Of a stretch of 64,000 nt of DNA, positions 1-13,200 are shown one piece after another (positions within the stretch are counted from its first letter, which is position 1; every line of letters starts with the position of its first letter). The notes under the pieces were generated by a model, which made no database searches, had not been told where the DNA came from, and saw only the letters and a list, made by a program, of their open reading frames with translations. Made by a program: the position numbers and the translations under genes. The stretch is taken from the NCBI GenBank assembly GCA_026874595.1, contig CM049315.1, positions 13,210,664 to 13,274,663 of the forward strand. The letters are read 5' to 3'. The stretch comes from Sipunculus nudus (Eukaryota; Annelida; Sipuncula; Golfingiida; Sipunculidae).

Positions 1-1998
1 CTCCATTAATCTTCACCTTGTACTAATGGCTAATGGATAAGAGTTAATTTAAATGGAATCTTTTGGTGACTTGTGTAAAATCCTGAAACTCAAGGCTGTG
101 TTGCAGTGATACTAATTCACATGAAGGATAGAAAGTTTTTGGACAAAATTTTGTGTGATAGGACTGCTGAAATATTTGTTATAAACCTATACATGAGGAT
201 GTTGATTCTGTAGACAAAAGTGAAAATTTTGTTACATTTACCAAACTTTACAGTGTTTGTAGGCTCTCAATTAGTTACATACCAGGTTTCATTTTGCAGG
301 AGACTGAAAAGTTTTTTATCCACTTTTTTTCATATTCTATTAGTATAATCAGTCAAGTCTCTATTATGAAAACATTACCTTCGAATTATTGGTTTAATAT
401 CTTTATATGTGATTTCAAGATTTCTTACATGATATACAACAGAGACTGTGAAGAAAATTAAGTTTATAAACTTTGTATAAAAACAGTAACAGTAAATAAT
501 TGTTTATTTGTGCAAATTATTTATAAAAAAAAGTGATACTTGCATTATTTGTCAGTCAGAAAATCTGTACAGTAGATTACAAGTTCATTGATAATAATTG
601 TGACAAGACAGGAGAGCCAGTATTCTAATTATTTAATCTGTATTCCCTTGAAAATGAATGATACAGTTGAAATAATAGTAAATATGAAAAAAAAATCATA
701 TTTAGCTGACTATTATCACATATTTGCATTGAAAATTGTTCTGTTCATTATTACACACCTGATTATTCCCTATATAGATAAAGGTTGTTGAGGTTTTATG
801 GGTGCTTTACTTTTAGAATTGCCAAGTGGGACCACTGCTGAAATGTATATAATATTCTCAAACTCAGACGTGCCAAATTTTGTTACTTAGGCTCTTTTTG
901 GTGTATTACTTTGCATACAATCAGTACTTTTTATAGAATTCTGCATATACTTGTATGTGTTACCATACATAAAATCTATCATTGGGAGTACATGCAGGTT
1001 TTTGTAGCTTGTACACTAATTAAACCACGTAGGCCGCCTGTTCATGCTGGACCATGAACTTTTTTGCCATATTGATCAAAAGAATAAACTGTTTGATACA
1101 GAAAAAGCGTTCTTTTATTTCTTTTTTTTTCTTCATACACCTATGTTCAGCTGCTAGGACAATGCTTGTATCAAGACATTAACGCTTCTAATCTTGATTA
1201 AGATGAAGTATTGCTGTATGTAATTGCAGCCACAAAATCCAAGTTTCAAAGTTACCCAAATCAAAATGAGCCCCAGTTTAGTGTGATTAGCATTTGGAAG
1301 GGACTTGCACAATATCAGACTGAGACATACTATATTTATCACATGACACTTGTTAAATAGTCCTTGATACTTTAATTTACATTCATTCATATACAAATAT
1401 TCCAGTGTAAGGTATCTATGAATCACTTAATAACTGATCACTTTGATCAGAGGCATAAAACTGCCTTCAGTCTTTCAGATTTAATAGACCTATGTATCCA
1501 TATATCTTTTCACCAGCAAACATTACATTTTCATCTTAAGAAAATATAAATTTGTTTCTGAATTTTTCATAGTTGAGCATACAATACATATATGCAAGAG
1601 GAAACTACACTGTGTGAACCACAATGTTTCTACCATGCATGTTCATAAATGGCAACATGATGTTAAGTGTGGATTACTACAAGTTCCTCTGCTGTTGTCT
1701 GGAAACAAAATACCAATTGCAGTGTCATCACTATCAATAGTATAACATGTTACCAGAGGAGCATTACATTTCGATTTGCTTGATAACTGTCAACACTGTC
1801 AAGTACTCGTAATAAATGCTGATTGGATGCTGGTCTTCTATAAATAAGTAAAAAAAAAAACACATTTGCAAGTACAATGGTTTGAAATTATGTTTGCAAA
1901 AAAATTATGCCATTTCCACCCAACCTAGAGATGGAGTCCAAATTATTGCAAAAATGAAAATCAAGCTCTTGTGAGTATATTAAGAATAGTACCTTACT
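1..1998. other. Intergenic DNA left of PLRG1
   Basis: No credible coding region is visible; all open frames are short and AT-rich. A plus-strand AATAAA lies at 1083-1088 and a minus-strand AATAAA (TTTATT on plus) at 1114-1119. The former could end a gene entering from the left. The latter could be a distal poly(A) signal for PLRG1, about 1.15 kb past its stop. Neither use is proven. Confidence 0.4.
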
Positions 1999-2226
1999 AT
2001 GGCAATGGAAATATTGCAACAGAAATATCCCCAAATTCACTTGGTACTTGCTGGTGATGAAAATAACAGTACAACTGTTAATGTTCAGTTCTCTGGTAAG
2101 GAATCTGGTCTTTCAACAGTCCTGGAAACTACCATCATGTTAAACGGATATCTGCAATATCCACCTAACAGACATGTTGTTCCTGGTGGTGTCTGGATGT
2201 TGTCTGACCTGGTTCATGCTGCTTGA
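1999..2226 (+). CDS. 75-codon ORF of coding-like composition, possible gene remnant
   Basis: An ATG-to-TGA frame of mixed composition runs antisense to the expected PLRG1 3' UTR and ends 45 bp from the PLRG1 stop codon. Its C-terminal half contains the run VVPGGVWMLSDL. This faintly recalls the G-G-V-x-T-P region of saccharopine dehydrogenase-like oxidoreductases, but the match is too weak to name it. No upstream partner exon was found. It may be the last exon of a convergent gene, a decayed copy, or chance. Confidence 0.2.
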   Translation: MAMEILQQKYPQIHLVLAGDENNSTTVNVQFSGKESGLSTVLETTIMLNGYLQYPPNRHVVPGGVWMLSDLVHAA

Positions 2227-2271
2227 CTCTGGTACATTTGATCATCAGTTCTTGATTCCTCTCAAAGCTCC

Positions 2272-2331
2272 CTAATACTTTCTTTTTCTCAAAATCTCTG
2301 GTTTCCAGTTGATGGGGTGAGTTTCCTCCGT
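2272..2331 (-). CDS. PLRG1: PLRG1 exon 14 (C-terminus and stop)
   Basis: Nineteen codons, [14 protein letters not shown] then a basic tail, end in TAG at 2272-2274. Vertebrate PLRG1 ends EETHPVSWKPEIIKRKRF. The acceptor is TTTATTTCAG. The 3' UTR extends below 2272 to an undetermined point. Confidence 0.95.
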   Translation of the reverse strand, partial: TEETHPINWKPEILRKRKY

Positions 2332-5300
2332 CTGAAATAAAGCAACAGGATTACAGTTTGTAAAGATCATATTAACATTTCATGTAGATCACAAGAATTT
2401 GACCTCCAGGTTCCTGTATTATGAAGTTTGATTCTAAAAAAAAAAACTGGGGGTAAGACGCAGCCTCATGGTTATTGTGTTGGGTTTCAGAGCAGGTTTT
2501 TAGTTCCCCCCACCCCCCCAATTCAAACATGTAACCTTAACAGAACCTTAAAGATATGATCTGTTTAAAGAAGATAAATCTGGTTGGGTTAAGTTTTATT
2601 AACATACAAAGCTTGAGATCTAAGAAATAATCCCTTCACCCAACCTCTTTGGGCCCCAGGTGCTCAACTGGCCAAATAATGCATGGGTGTGGTATGTCTG
2701 TGCATCAGACGCAAGTAAATCTGTTGTTTACAAACAGCAGCACCTTGGGATCAGCTGCATCATGGCTCATACAAATGCACTTGAAAACGGCGAAATAGCT
2801 ATTGAAAATGGCAAATTTTAATATTGAAGCCACTTATCCTGTTGCCACACCAGGTTATGAAAATACAGTCCATATTTAAACTGTCGTGAATGATATTTCA
2901 GATACAAGGTTTACCAGAGGATCAGAACTAAATAAGAGGAAAAAACATGCATGTGATGGGTATAGCTGATTTTTATGCAACTAGAGAAAAATGCTTTAAT
3001 GACGGGAGCAAATAAAACGAGAAATCCTTTAGAACACATTTAATTCTTATTTTATAGTTACCGCCATTCAAATTCAATATATGGTGTCATCTACAAACTG
3101 TGAACCTATCTCCATTTAAAAGGAAAGAAAGAAAAGAAGCTTAAGTATATAACAACAACAATTCTGATTCTTTTACATTTCACTGAACATATTCACATAT
3201 TTCACATGCACATATTGTGTGAGTGGCAACTAGTTGAAATTAGATAAACTGGCAAACCATCTGTGTATTAAACTGCAGATTACCATAACATGATGGCACC
3301 TGCCTGAATACTTCAGAATAAAATAAGTATCAGTTCTTACCGCCAAGTCATCCTCCTTGTATATCTTGATGGTTTTGTCGGCCTCGCATGTGAACAAACG
3401 TGACCCACTTTTGTCGAATGTTGAAGCAAATATTCCAGCTTCAGAGTCAATTGATCCCGGCTGGACTGTTGTCTGGATTCTCTGGAAGTTATACCCAGAC
3501 TTCCAGTCCCAGAAGTACATGGTCCCATTGTCACCTTAACATGAAGTATATGTCATTAACCCTCTGTGTACCAGACCCACTAAATCTCTGTCACCTGAAC
3601 ATGAAGTATATGTCATTAACCCTCTGTGTACCAGACCCACTAAATCTCTGTCACCTGAACATGAAGTATATGTCATTAACCCTCTGTGTACCAGACCCAC
3701 TAAATCTCTGTCACCTGAACATGGAGAATATGTGATTAACTGTTTTCTTACCAGACTCACCTAAAATCAGCTGAGAAAATATTACAAAGAAGCCCCCTCA
3801 GCTGGCTTGACTTTCACAATACTAGTGATAAATAGACCTAACACCAACAAACATGTAAATGTAAAGGCAATACACACAATCCATGACTGTAATTTATCTG
3901 CTTAAAGCCTGGTACTTACTAAGCATATATTTTAATTTGTTAATTGTATATAAATTTTATCTGTATTGTCTGAAAAATAAAAACTTTTGACAACTGGAAA
4001 TAAATGCAAAAGATTAATCACTCTTCAGTATGTATGCTAAATCCTTACACACAAAATTCTTGCAGCACAGAGCCACGACCAAAGCAAAACGAGCCCAAGA
4101 GTTTTTGTGTTCAGTACATCATTTGTTATTCATCCACCATTTATGACCTTGACCCTGAAAGTGACCTACCTCCAGACACAAGGACATTGTCCTGATTACA
4201 GGCAAGAGTATTGACGATGGCGTTGTGTCCAGACAGGTTCTGTATAAAGTTACCATCAGGAAACTTCCACTGTTTTATGTTGTCTGGTGATGCTGAGGCC
4301 ATTGTGTACCTGGTGAAGAAAACAAATTATTTTTATTTTTGAGTATTTTATTTATACATATGCATACACATACACACACAAATACAGTTCATAAATCATG
4401 AATTCTTTACATCCTGGTGATTTGTGCTCTACCATGTAGTGAAGCGTTTAGAATTCTTTAATGTTCAGTTTGTTGGACCTCATCTGGTTTGTACTGCTGT
4501 ACTGTTTGGTGAAAGCAGTGTAAGTTGTTCCCACTCTGCATGTACAGATCTTGACTGAAGTGAATGTTTTTCAGCTGTACAGTTTGCATTTGATTTTCTC
4601 ATCTGGCAAGAGGAATAGAATAGAAGAGACTATTTTCCCAAATGTTTCTGAATTGCAATGTATATAAAATATGTATATAAAAAAATATATACACACACAT
4701 ACATATGCATACCTTAATAGCAATATAAAATTGTATTGGTATTCATGTCATAAAAAAATATTTTAGCACATAAAAAAGTTTACAAGCATCTGAAAAATTC
4801 AGCTCACTGTGTAGGATGAAGGGCGATAGATCTGACACTTTTCTTGTGGTTGGTAAGCGTGACTTTTGACCTTCCAGCTGCCAGATCCCACAGTCTGATG
4901 GTACAGTCATGGCTTCCGCTGACGATCTGTGGTTCAGCAGCCTGGCAGCGTACTTGAGACACAGTGTTTGTATGGCCTGTCAGTGTGTGGATGCAGGCTT
5001 TTGTTCTCATATCCCATACCTGTGTAATAACCAAACACACCACTGTGTTTATGTACCACAAGAAGTGGTGTTAAAATACATTTTAGAAGTATGACCACAT
5101 TTATATATAAAGTAAAACACAAGATTTATCTTGTTTTAAATTTAATATACTGTAGCAGTTTTTAGCCTATATCAATTTGGAATCAGAATATGTTCAAGGT
5201 TTGACCAAAATAATCAGCTCATACTCACCCTTACTGTTGAGTCTCTGGAACATGTGACCAACACATCGATTGTAGGATGCATGTCAATGCCATACACTGC

Positions 5301-8300
5301 ACTCAGGTGGCCATGGTAATGTCTCATTGTCTGCAAAAAGACAATGGTGATGAAAGAATCTCTGATATCAAAACTAAGGGTAAGACTAGGGTTAACAAGT
5401 AGCCTTGGGTTTACGTGATTTGATCTATATTGCAGCCTGATACTGATGGAATATTAGCTCTTATGTCTTAACTCTACATTTAACTCATGGATCACATCTA
5501 GCCCCAAGCATGTTACGCAGCATGTAACAATCTGAAATCCAGAAGGCTAACCAAATGCACCAACAAGGCCTCATAACGCAACATAAAGTTCCATGTACCA
5601 TTTCATATTACATATTTATTATTACATTCAATGTTCATAATATTTGACATATTTCTTTGTAGATAAATGTTCCACAGTACACTACCATCTGTTCATTAAT
5701 TGATCATGTTTCAGATAACCACACTGTGCTTTATATTAAATTATTATTATTTACGTCACACTATCATCACAATGCCAAGTTTCATACCACCCAATCATTC
5801 TTCAACACATCACAATCTTGTATTAAAAAAAAATTCACTATTCATCATCACTGGACATGTTAACTCATCACATTTAATATTACATTATCATGTTTGACAA
5901 AACACTACAAAACTTCCCATTACATTAAAATATCTCACTCAACACTCACGCTCACACACTTGGGTGGCATGTGAAACAACTGGTCTCATGCAATGCATCA
6001 GAAGTCCTGCATGATGCTTAACATTTTTTACATGCTTACCTTATTATACTCCAAATCCCAGCACTTAACGAGCTTGTCTTCACCACAAGAGAATAAATAT
6101 GGCTGGCGGGGGCTGACGATCAGACCTCTCACTGTACTGATGTGTCCAGTCAAGGATAGCTTGAGTGTGCCAGACGCGAGATCCCAGATCTTGATGATGC
6201 GGTCAGCTGACCCAGTGGCAAACCACTGATTACCTGGTTCTACTGCGATGGATCTGACCCATCCAGTGTGACCACTAATCACCTGAAGAAATTAATAAGA
6301 TATGACACCATTATACAGAGGGCTCTTCTTAATACTCAAATCTGCAGCAGCTACATTTTCACAGGCCTTGATTCAGCGAGCTGCTATGGAGTCTATTTCA
6401 TGAATAATGAACAAGACTTGCAAGTGTTTGGGCCAAAATCACAACAAAAAACAACAAAGCCAGAATAGCGTGATGAATCAAGGTCTGTGAAGCGTAGCTG
6501 CCCTAGACTTGATGGTATGAAGAAAGGACTGGTTATTTAGAGAAATGTTGTGACTGACTTCTGACTCAGGTTCATCAGCTGATGACCAATTAAATAGGAC
6601 TGAATACAAGATGAAATTTAAATATCAGTTAAGAGCAAAAACTTATATTTTTTCTGACAAAAATGCCTTAGAAATTTATTTTAATCACTGCATCTGGCAG
6701 TAACATTTCAGCTGTTGACCAATTACAAAAGAAATATTGTACTGTCTTGATGAAGCCAATTAAAAGGCCACATGTTTCATTTACACTTCATTTGCTCAGG
6801 ATTATCTTGATGAGACTCATAAACTATGTTGCAATATTTGCATGTTCTATGAGTAAAAAATATAAAATCTGTTTGATTTTGCAATACATACTCATACAGT
6901 ATGTATAAAATTTTTATATCAATTCTTGATAGAACCAGTGATAATCATATTGATTCTTGTTAGAACCATCTATTACAACATTGGCCATCTGGCATCAACC
7001 AATGTATTGATACATTAATATATCATGCTGGATCATGCCAGCACTAATCTTTTTATTGACAGATATGATGAATATTCAAAGAAATAATACGAGGAAATGT
7101 GGTTACATAAAATCAAAGTTTAAACTCGACTTGTCCCTATTGACAAAAACTTTACAAAAATGAACAAAAGTTTGACAAAAATTATGACATTAATGTAATG
7201 TAAGTAGATTCCAAGTTTCTAAATAAACATACCTGAACAAATATAGTTTGCCAGTCTTTATTTTAACATTACTGTCACCTACCCTTACAAAGTACTTTTC
7301 TTTTGCATCTTTTCAATGCATAAATCCTTCTAATGAATACAAGATAAGCTAATGTTTCTACACTTTATATCAAAGACTCAGGAAAACTTTGAACTACTCC
7401 ATGCATTAACTCTAAGTATGCCAACTTTCTCACCCTATAGAGTTTCCATGGAGGATGCCACTGTGGTTTAGGCATGGTTGGTGCCTTCCTTGGGACAATC
7501 ATCTGCTGGTTGCCAACAGACACTGTGAGAGCCTGAGACCAAAACAGAAAACTTAGTTTAATCACAACAAAGGCTATAAAACAAAGGTTCTTGTCACCAA
7601 TAAACATGATTTCTCGGTCATCTCAGTGGTATGTTGATAATAAGAACAATTACATAATCTAATTTGAAGTATATTTCAAGTAATCCAGTGCAGCTGCAAA
7701 CACTTGATAAAACAATCAATGTACTGAGGAACGTTTTAATTACAGGCTCTAATGGAACAGGGTAAAATGTCAACAATACAGGAGTGCCCAAATTACAGAG
7801 GTTATGGACTTACAACTACCATTAGTTAATATGAATAAGGAGACGGGTTTGGGTATATCGAGGACTTTATTCCAAAATCAGGACCAATTTGCCCGACAGC
7901 TTACATACATACAATAATAGAATCAATGCTGACAATCATGATATGTGCGTGCGCCACATATGCTACACAATAGACTAAAATGACGCAGATGCTCGATAAA
8001 AACCTTGCAATTGTATACTGCGACTACATAATTTATTATCCCCAAACTTACCCAAACCCATAAGTAGGGGTATTACTTAGTTACGTGATCACCCATCATT
8101 TTAGGCACTTTAAACTTTTCTTCCAAACTTGGGGCCAAATAATACTGATAAGCGTGGCTATGCCAGTCACCATGTATTTTGATGAAATCTGATGGTATAT
8201 TACATTGGAATGCAAATGTGGCTCCCCCCCTACGAAAGCTATGCCCAGCGTACAGCTCCGATTTCAACCCACAACTCTGTAAGACGCTTCTGAGCTTAGA

Positions 8301-10182
8301 GATAAACATACAGTAAGTCATGATTTGAGGGGTCCTATTTTGTACAAAAAGAAAAGCTGGTTCTCTGGGTCCTGCTGGAAAAACATGGAAATGAAGTAGT
8401 AAAGCCTGGGTTGGACATAATGGAGAGTCAGAAATACGTGGGAGTGGTATGGACAAGGATCTCTGTTTAAACTGAATAGTCTTGGATTTGTGCACCTCAA
8501 GGACTACGCAGTCCGGGAGAAATGTAAATGAACTCCTCACCAGAGACTCGCCTGTCTTTGCTGCATGCTTAGAGATAGGGAGCAAATGGGATTTCCTCAA
8601 GAAGCTGAAGAAAGCTGTCAGGCATATGGCCCAATAGCAAATATCTTTGGGTGAAGAAATATCTATAGTTTTAAATATATCCTGCAGAATTGGTACAGTG
8701 ATGGGCAACTTGCGTTGGGCATTATCTCCCAGTGTTCTGCGGACACCTTGCAACATAAATGACTGACTGAACAGCTTATTTAATTTTCCAAACATTGTAT
8801 TAACCGTTATAATATGAGGCACTCATAATATGATAACATTAAAGGATAATTTCAGACTAAACAAAATTGAGATAATTATACCTTTGAACTTGGTTGGCTG
8901 CGTTCTGGGTTACCCATATTCTGGGGCATATCTGATGCAGTTGCTGTTCTGTTAGCCTCAAACCTTAATGTGAAAAGACAAATTACTTAGGAAATATGAA
9001 AATATTTAAAGATTTCTGTAAAGAAGCACAATCTGTCTGTGACTTCATTAATTATTTAAAAGATCAAGACTGTGCCCAGAAGATCCACAGGGTATTGAAG
9101 TACATACATGCATGGTGCCTTTTTATATCCTCTCAATACAATTAGATAAGCCTTTCAAATACTCTATTAATACAATACTGAAATACACTGACACTTTTAA
9201 TCTTTCACAGCTATGGAAAAAGCTAATCCTCAGAAGATACTGAAGTAGTTTTTTAATTAACCTATTTCAAGTGTCTGTGAGAGCCCAAAAAGAAAATAAG
9301 ATAGATAGTGCACATCTGATATGTAATTATCATTACTGAAAAAAATGTAATAAAAAAGGATAAAAGTGATTTAAGTCCCAAAATCCCTCATATAACTTGA
9401 TTATCCTGAAGAAGTTGTCCCTGTACCTGGCCTGTATTGAGGGCTGTAGTTGTCCTGGTGTTTCTGCACCTTGGGTGCTGGGCAGGGATAGCTGCTCTGT
9501 GGCTGGGCCAGACGTAATGGCTACAAAGGGCAGTGGGAAATAATTCAGAATATGATAAATTACATGCATAATATATCTGTACAATTTTAGTACATTTTCT
9601 CTACATACTTTACAATAAGTTCACACAATCAATTTTCCACAAATCAATAATGGAGCCAAAACTGACTCAAACATTGATTTCTGTTCCTGTTTTCTCCGAC
9701 TCTCTTGTTTAAACTAACTGAACTACCCAGCATGCAGACAGTCCTCACAGAGAAAACTTTTTTTTTATATATATGAGTTGCATTTACAATATGGTTGGTA
9801 TTCATTCTTATGAAATGACAAACAAAACACTAATCAGCATAAGTAGCAACACTCCCAGTATTATTTAGACTGAGAGCATATATTTCATAAAACAATTCTC
9901 ATCTATCCAATAAATGTGAAATGTAATGAGGGTGGACCTAAAAATTCAAAGATATTATGAGCATACAAATATTATATGTTTTAAAGAAAATCATATAATT
10001 GTCATTCATACCTAGATATCAGATGCATTTTAACATGGCAAAACAATAGTTTAAGAAATTAATCAATAAAAATAATTAAATCAGTTAATTTAAGTCTTCA
10101 ATTTAAACCTTAGTGACACATCCTTAAATCCCTAGTTACCGTCCACTTGTAAAAGCAAACACTGAACAGTTCTGATCATATT

Positions 10183-10274
<92 letters not shown>

Positions 10275-13200
10275 TAACAGAATTTACTGTTTCTTTTTAA
10301 GTGAAACAAAACTGACCGCCCTTGCACTTAAAAAAGCTGCAAAATCACTTTTTAGCTATGGTGTTCAAAAAAATATTAAAATGTATTAAGTTTGAAACAT
10401 GAACAGCGCAATTTCTCAAGCAATGGTTAAGCTGGCAAATATTTTGGATAGCAAAAATAGGTGCACTGAAGTAGGAATCCACAGGAGTGAGGAATACATA
10501 TTGATAGCTGGTAGGGCTTCTATCACATTAAAAGGAAAATCAATGCACTGTAAACATTCAGAGATAAAATTTCAACAAAAATAAATTCAAGGTATCTGAA
10601 ACTATGGTTTAGGATTAACCTAATTTAAAAAAATAATGGTTTCATGCACAGCTTATTTCAAGACATTTAATACATTCAGTATGTCTTTCTGTTTGTCGGT
10701 TGTCCTCGATTTGGCCTGTTTGCTGGTTCTTGCATCTTATAATCAGCAATCTACAGGCCACAGTTTTGCAGGAATCCTTTTGAAACTGGTACATCTTATG
10801 TCTTAAACTAATATCTCGAAAGTGATTTTATATTTTGGAAAATAGCCACTAGTGGGCGTTGCACTTGAAACACTACAACATAGCAATGTTTGGCCATATC
10901 TCAAAAACCACAATCCTTACCTCAATAAACTATAGCTAATTTTGTTCCTCTATTTTCTTCTCCATGAGCTTATTTTGTAATTTGTTATCTCTATGTGTCC
11001 TTTTGTCAGTATATCTGTCTGTTTGTCAGTAGTTCTCAATTTTGACTGCTTATGGTTCTTGCGTTTTACAATTAGCATTCTACAGGCCACTGTTTTGCAC
11101 GAACTAGTACATCTTTTGTCTTATACTAATATCTCAAAGTGATTTTTTAATTTAAAAAAATGGCCCCTATGGGGCGCTGCACTCAAAACACTATAACATA
11201 TCATGTTTTGGCCATATCTCCAAAATTATAAACCTTAACTACATAAACTATAGCTCTTTTTGTTTCTCCTTACCTTCTCCATAAGCTTGTTAACTTTTAT
11301 CTCAGATGTGTCAATTTGTCAGTATGTCTGTCTCAATTTCGCCTTCTTGCTTGTTCTTGTGTCTTATATTTATCATTTTACAGGCCAAAGTTTTGCAGGA
11401 ATTACTTTGTAACTTACACATATCGTATATAAGGACAATTTCTTGAAGCTGTATGTGTATTTTTTAAAGGTCAAAGATCAATGTCATCAAAATACATCAA
11501 AATCTTATTTTAATCATAACTTAGTCAATATTGGTCCTATCTTCACAAACTATGGCTCATTTTCTTTCTCTTGGTCATTGCTCATTCATTTGACTGTTTC
11601 AACATCATTTCCAGCCAGTTCTCAACTTATAGTCGTCTTGTTTTTCTATTTGTTTGAATTACAAAGATAATTAATTTTGGTTGTATTTGATAATGAATTG
11701 ACCTCTAACTTTTCAACAAACTTAATTTATTTGTAGGCATGGTTTGCAATTCACCAGTATAAATACAGAAAGCTGTAATAGCCCAGCCATCACTTCTACA
11801 TAATTTGTAAATTTAAATTAAATCCAAGTGGTTTAACAACTAGTAACATTGTTAAAATAACATTTAATTTGAATGTTAATATATGGTGTGCAAAAAGGTC
11901 ATTAAAATATAAAGCAAATAAAATTCACCTGCTTTGCTAATAAAAATTTTGTGAGTTCAGGCATACTGTATGTTCATATTAATGGACTCTTGGCAATGCC
12001 TGCTCTGAATGGTTCTGTATAACACCCCTGTGACAGTGATATAAGCTCGATTTCCCAACAAACTGTTAGTATACATGGTACATGATTGCATGTGCCCAGG
12101 TTTACAGCCAGAAAAATGGGCATTTAACTGGATATGGTTGACTGCACATTTGCCAAAATTGAAGGGTCACTAGTTGTTGATGAGGGAATACATGAAGAAT
12201 CTTTGTCATTAGCAAGACTCAGGTTCATCTGATTTACCACCAGATGTTCTTGTTAGACATGTTCCGATAAGAACTGGGAGCCATTTTGTCAGCCCATCCC
12301 CCCCAAACATACTGTAAACATGTGGAAACAAACAAAATGGAAAGCCTGTAAAATTTGGGATTGGGCCTTTTGGCTTTTTTTAAGCTTATCAGATTTAGCT
12401 TTAATTAAAAAAAGTCGCAAATTAGAATAGGCCCCTTTAATTTACACAGAGTCTACAGTGGGAGTGGGAATAAACATAACACATGTTTGCAAAAATTAGC
12501 AAACCTTTATCCAAGCAATATTTCAAATAAATAGCAGAATACAAATAGCTTCAAGCCTGAATCTTAAGGGGGAGGGGGGTCTCACCTAGTGGTTTAGGAG
12601 CTGTTTCTGAAAATCCAAATAAATATATTGTAAATAAATACAGAAATATTTATAATCCTCATTTGATCCTCATCACTCAATTAAAATAAACAAAGGGTTT
12701 TATACAGATTGGATGGTTAACTCAACTGAGTCCTCATATAATTTTACTTGAATCTGGATAACTGTTAAATTAAAACTACAGAATTCACTGTTTAAATTTA
12801 ATTATTTCAGCAAGTTACTTAGCTAATGGGGAAAATATGAAATTATACTCTTTCTCACTCAAAATAAAAATGCTGACATATTATGTGTCATTAATATTCA
12901 TAATAAATACAAGATGTGCAAAAAAAAAATTCAAGATTAAGTTATATTAAATGTCAAGATTCGATTACACAATTTCCAGTTTGGTTGGTGACAGAAAACA
13001 GGTGTTTGATTTGTCAGTCATTTCAGTAAACTATGATTTTGTATGAATGCTCAATCAGCTGAGTTCTCAAGTTTTACTTGAACTTAAAAAATCTGGCAAC
13101 TTAAACTTTAAATATTAATTCAAAGGTTAAACCTGCTGCTTCCTAGACATTAACTAAGGATACTATGATAAATTAAATTAAATGCATTTACTGTCCTGTA

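Noticed and set aside
10136-10327. ORF across the TA tract (also 55916-56119)
   Set aside because: Alternating Tyr-Ile from (TA)n, not a gene.
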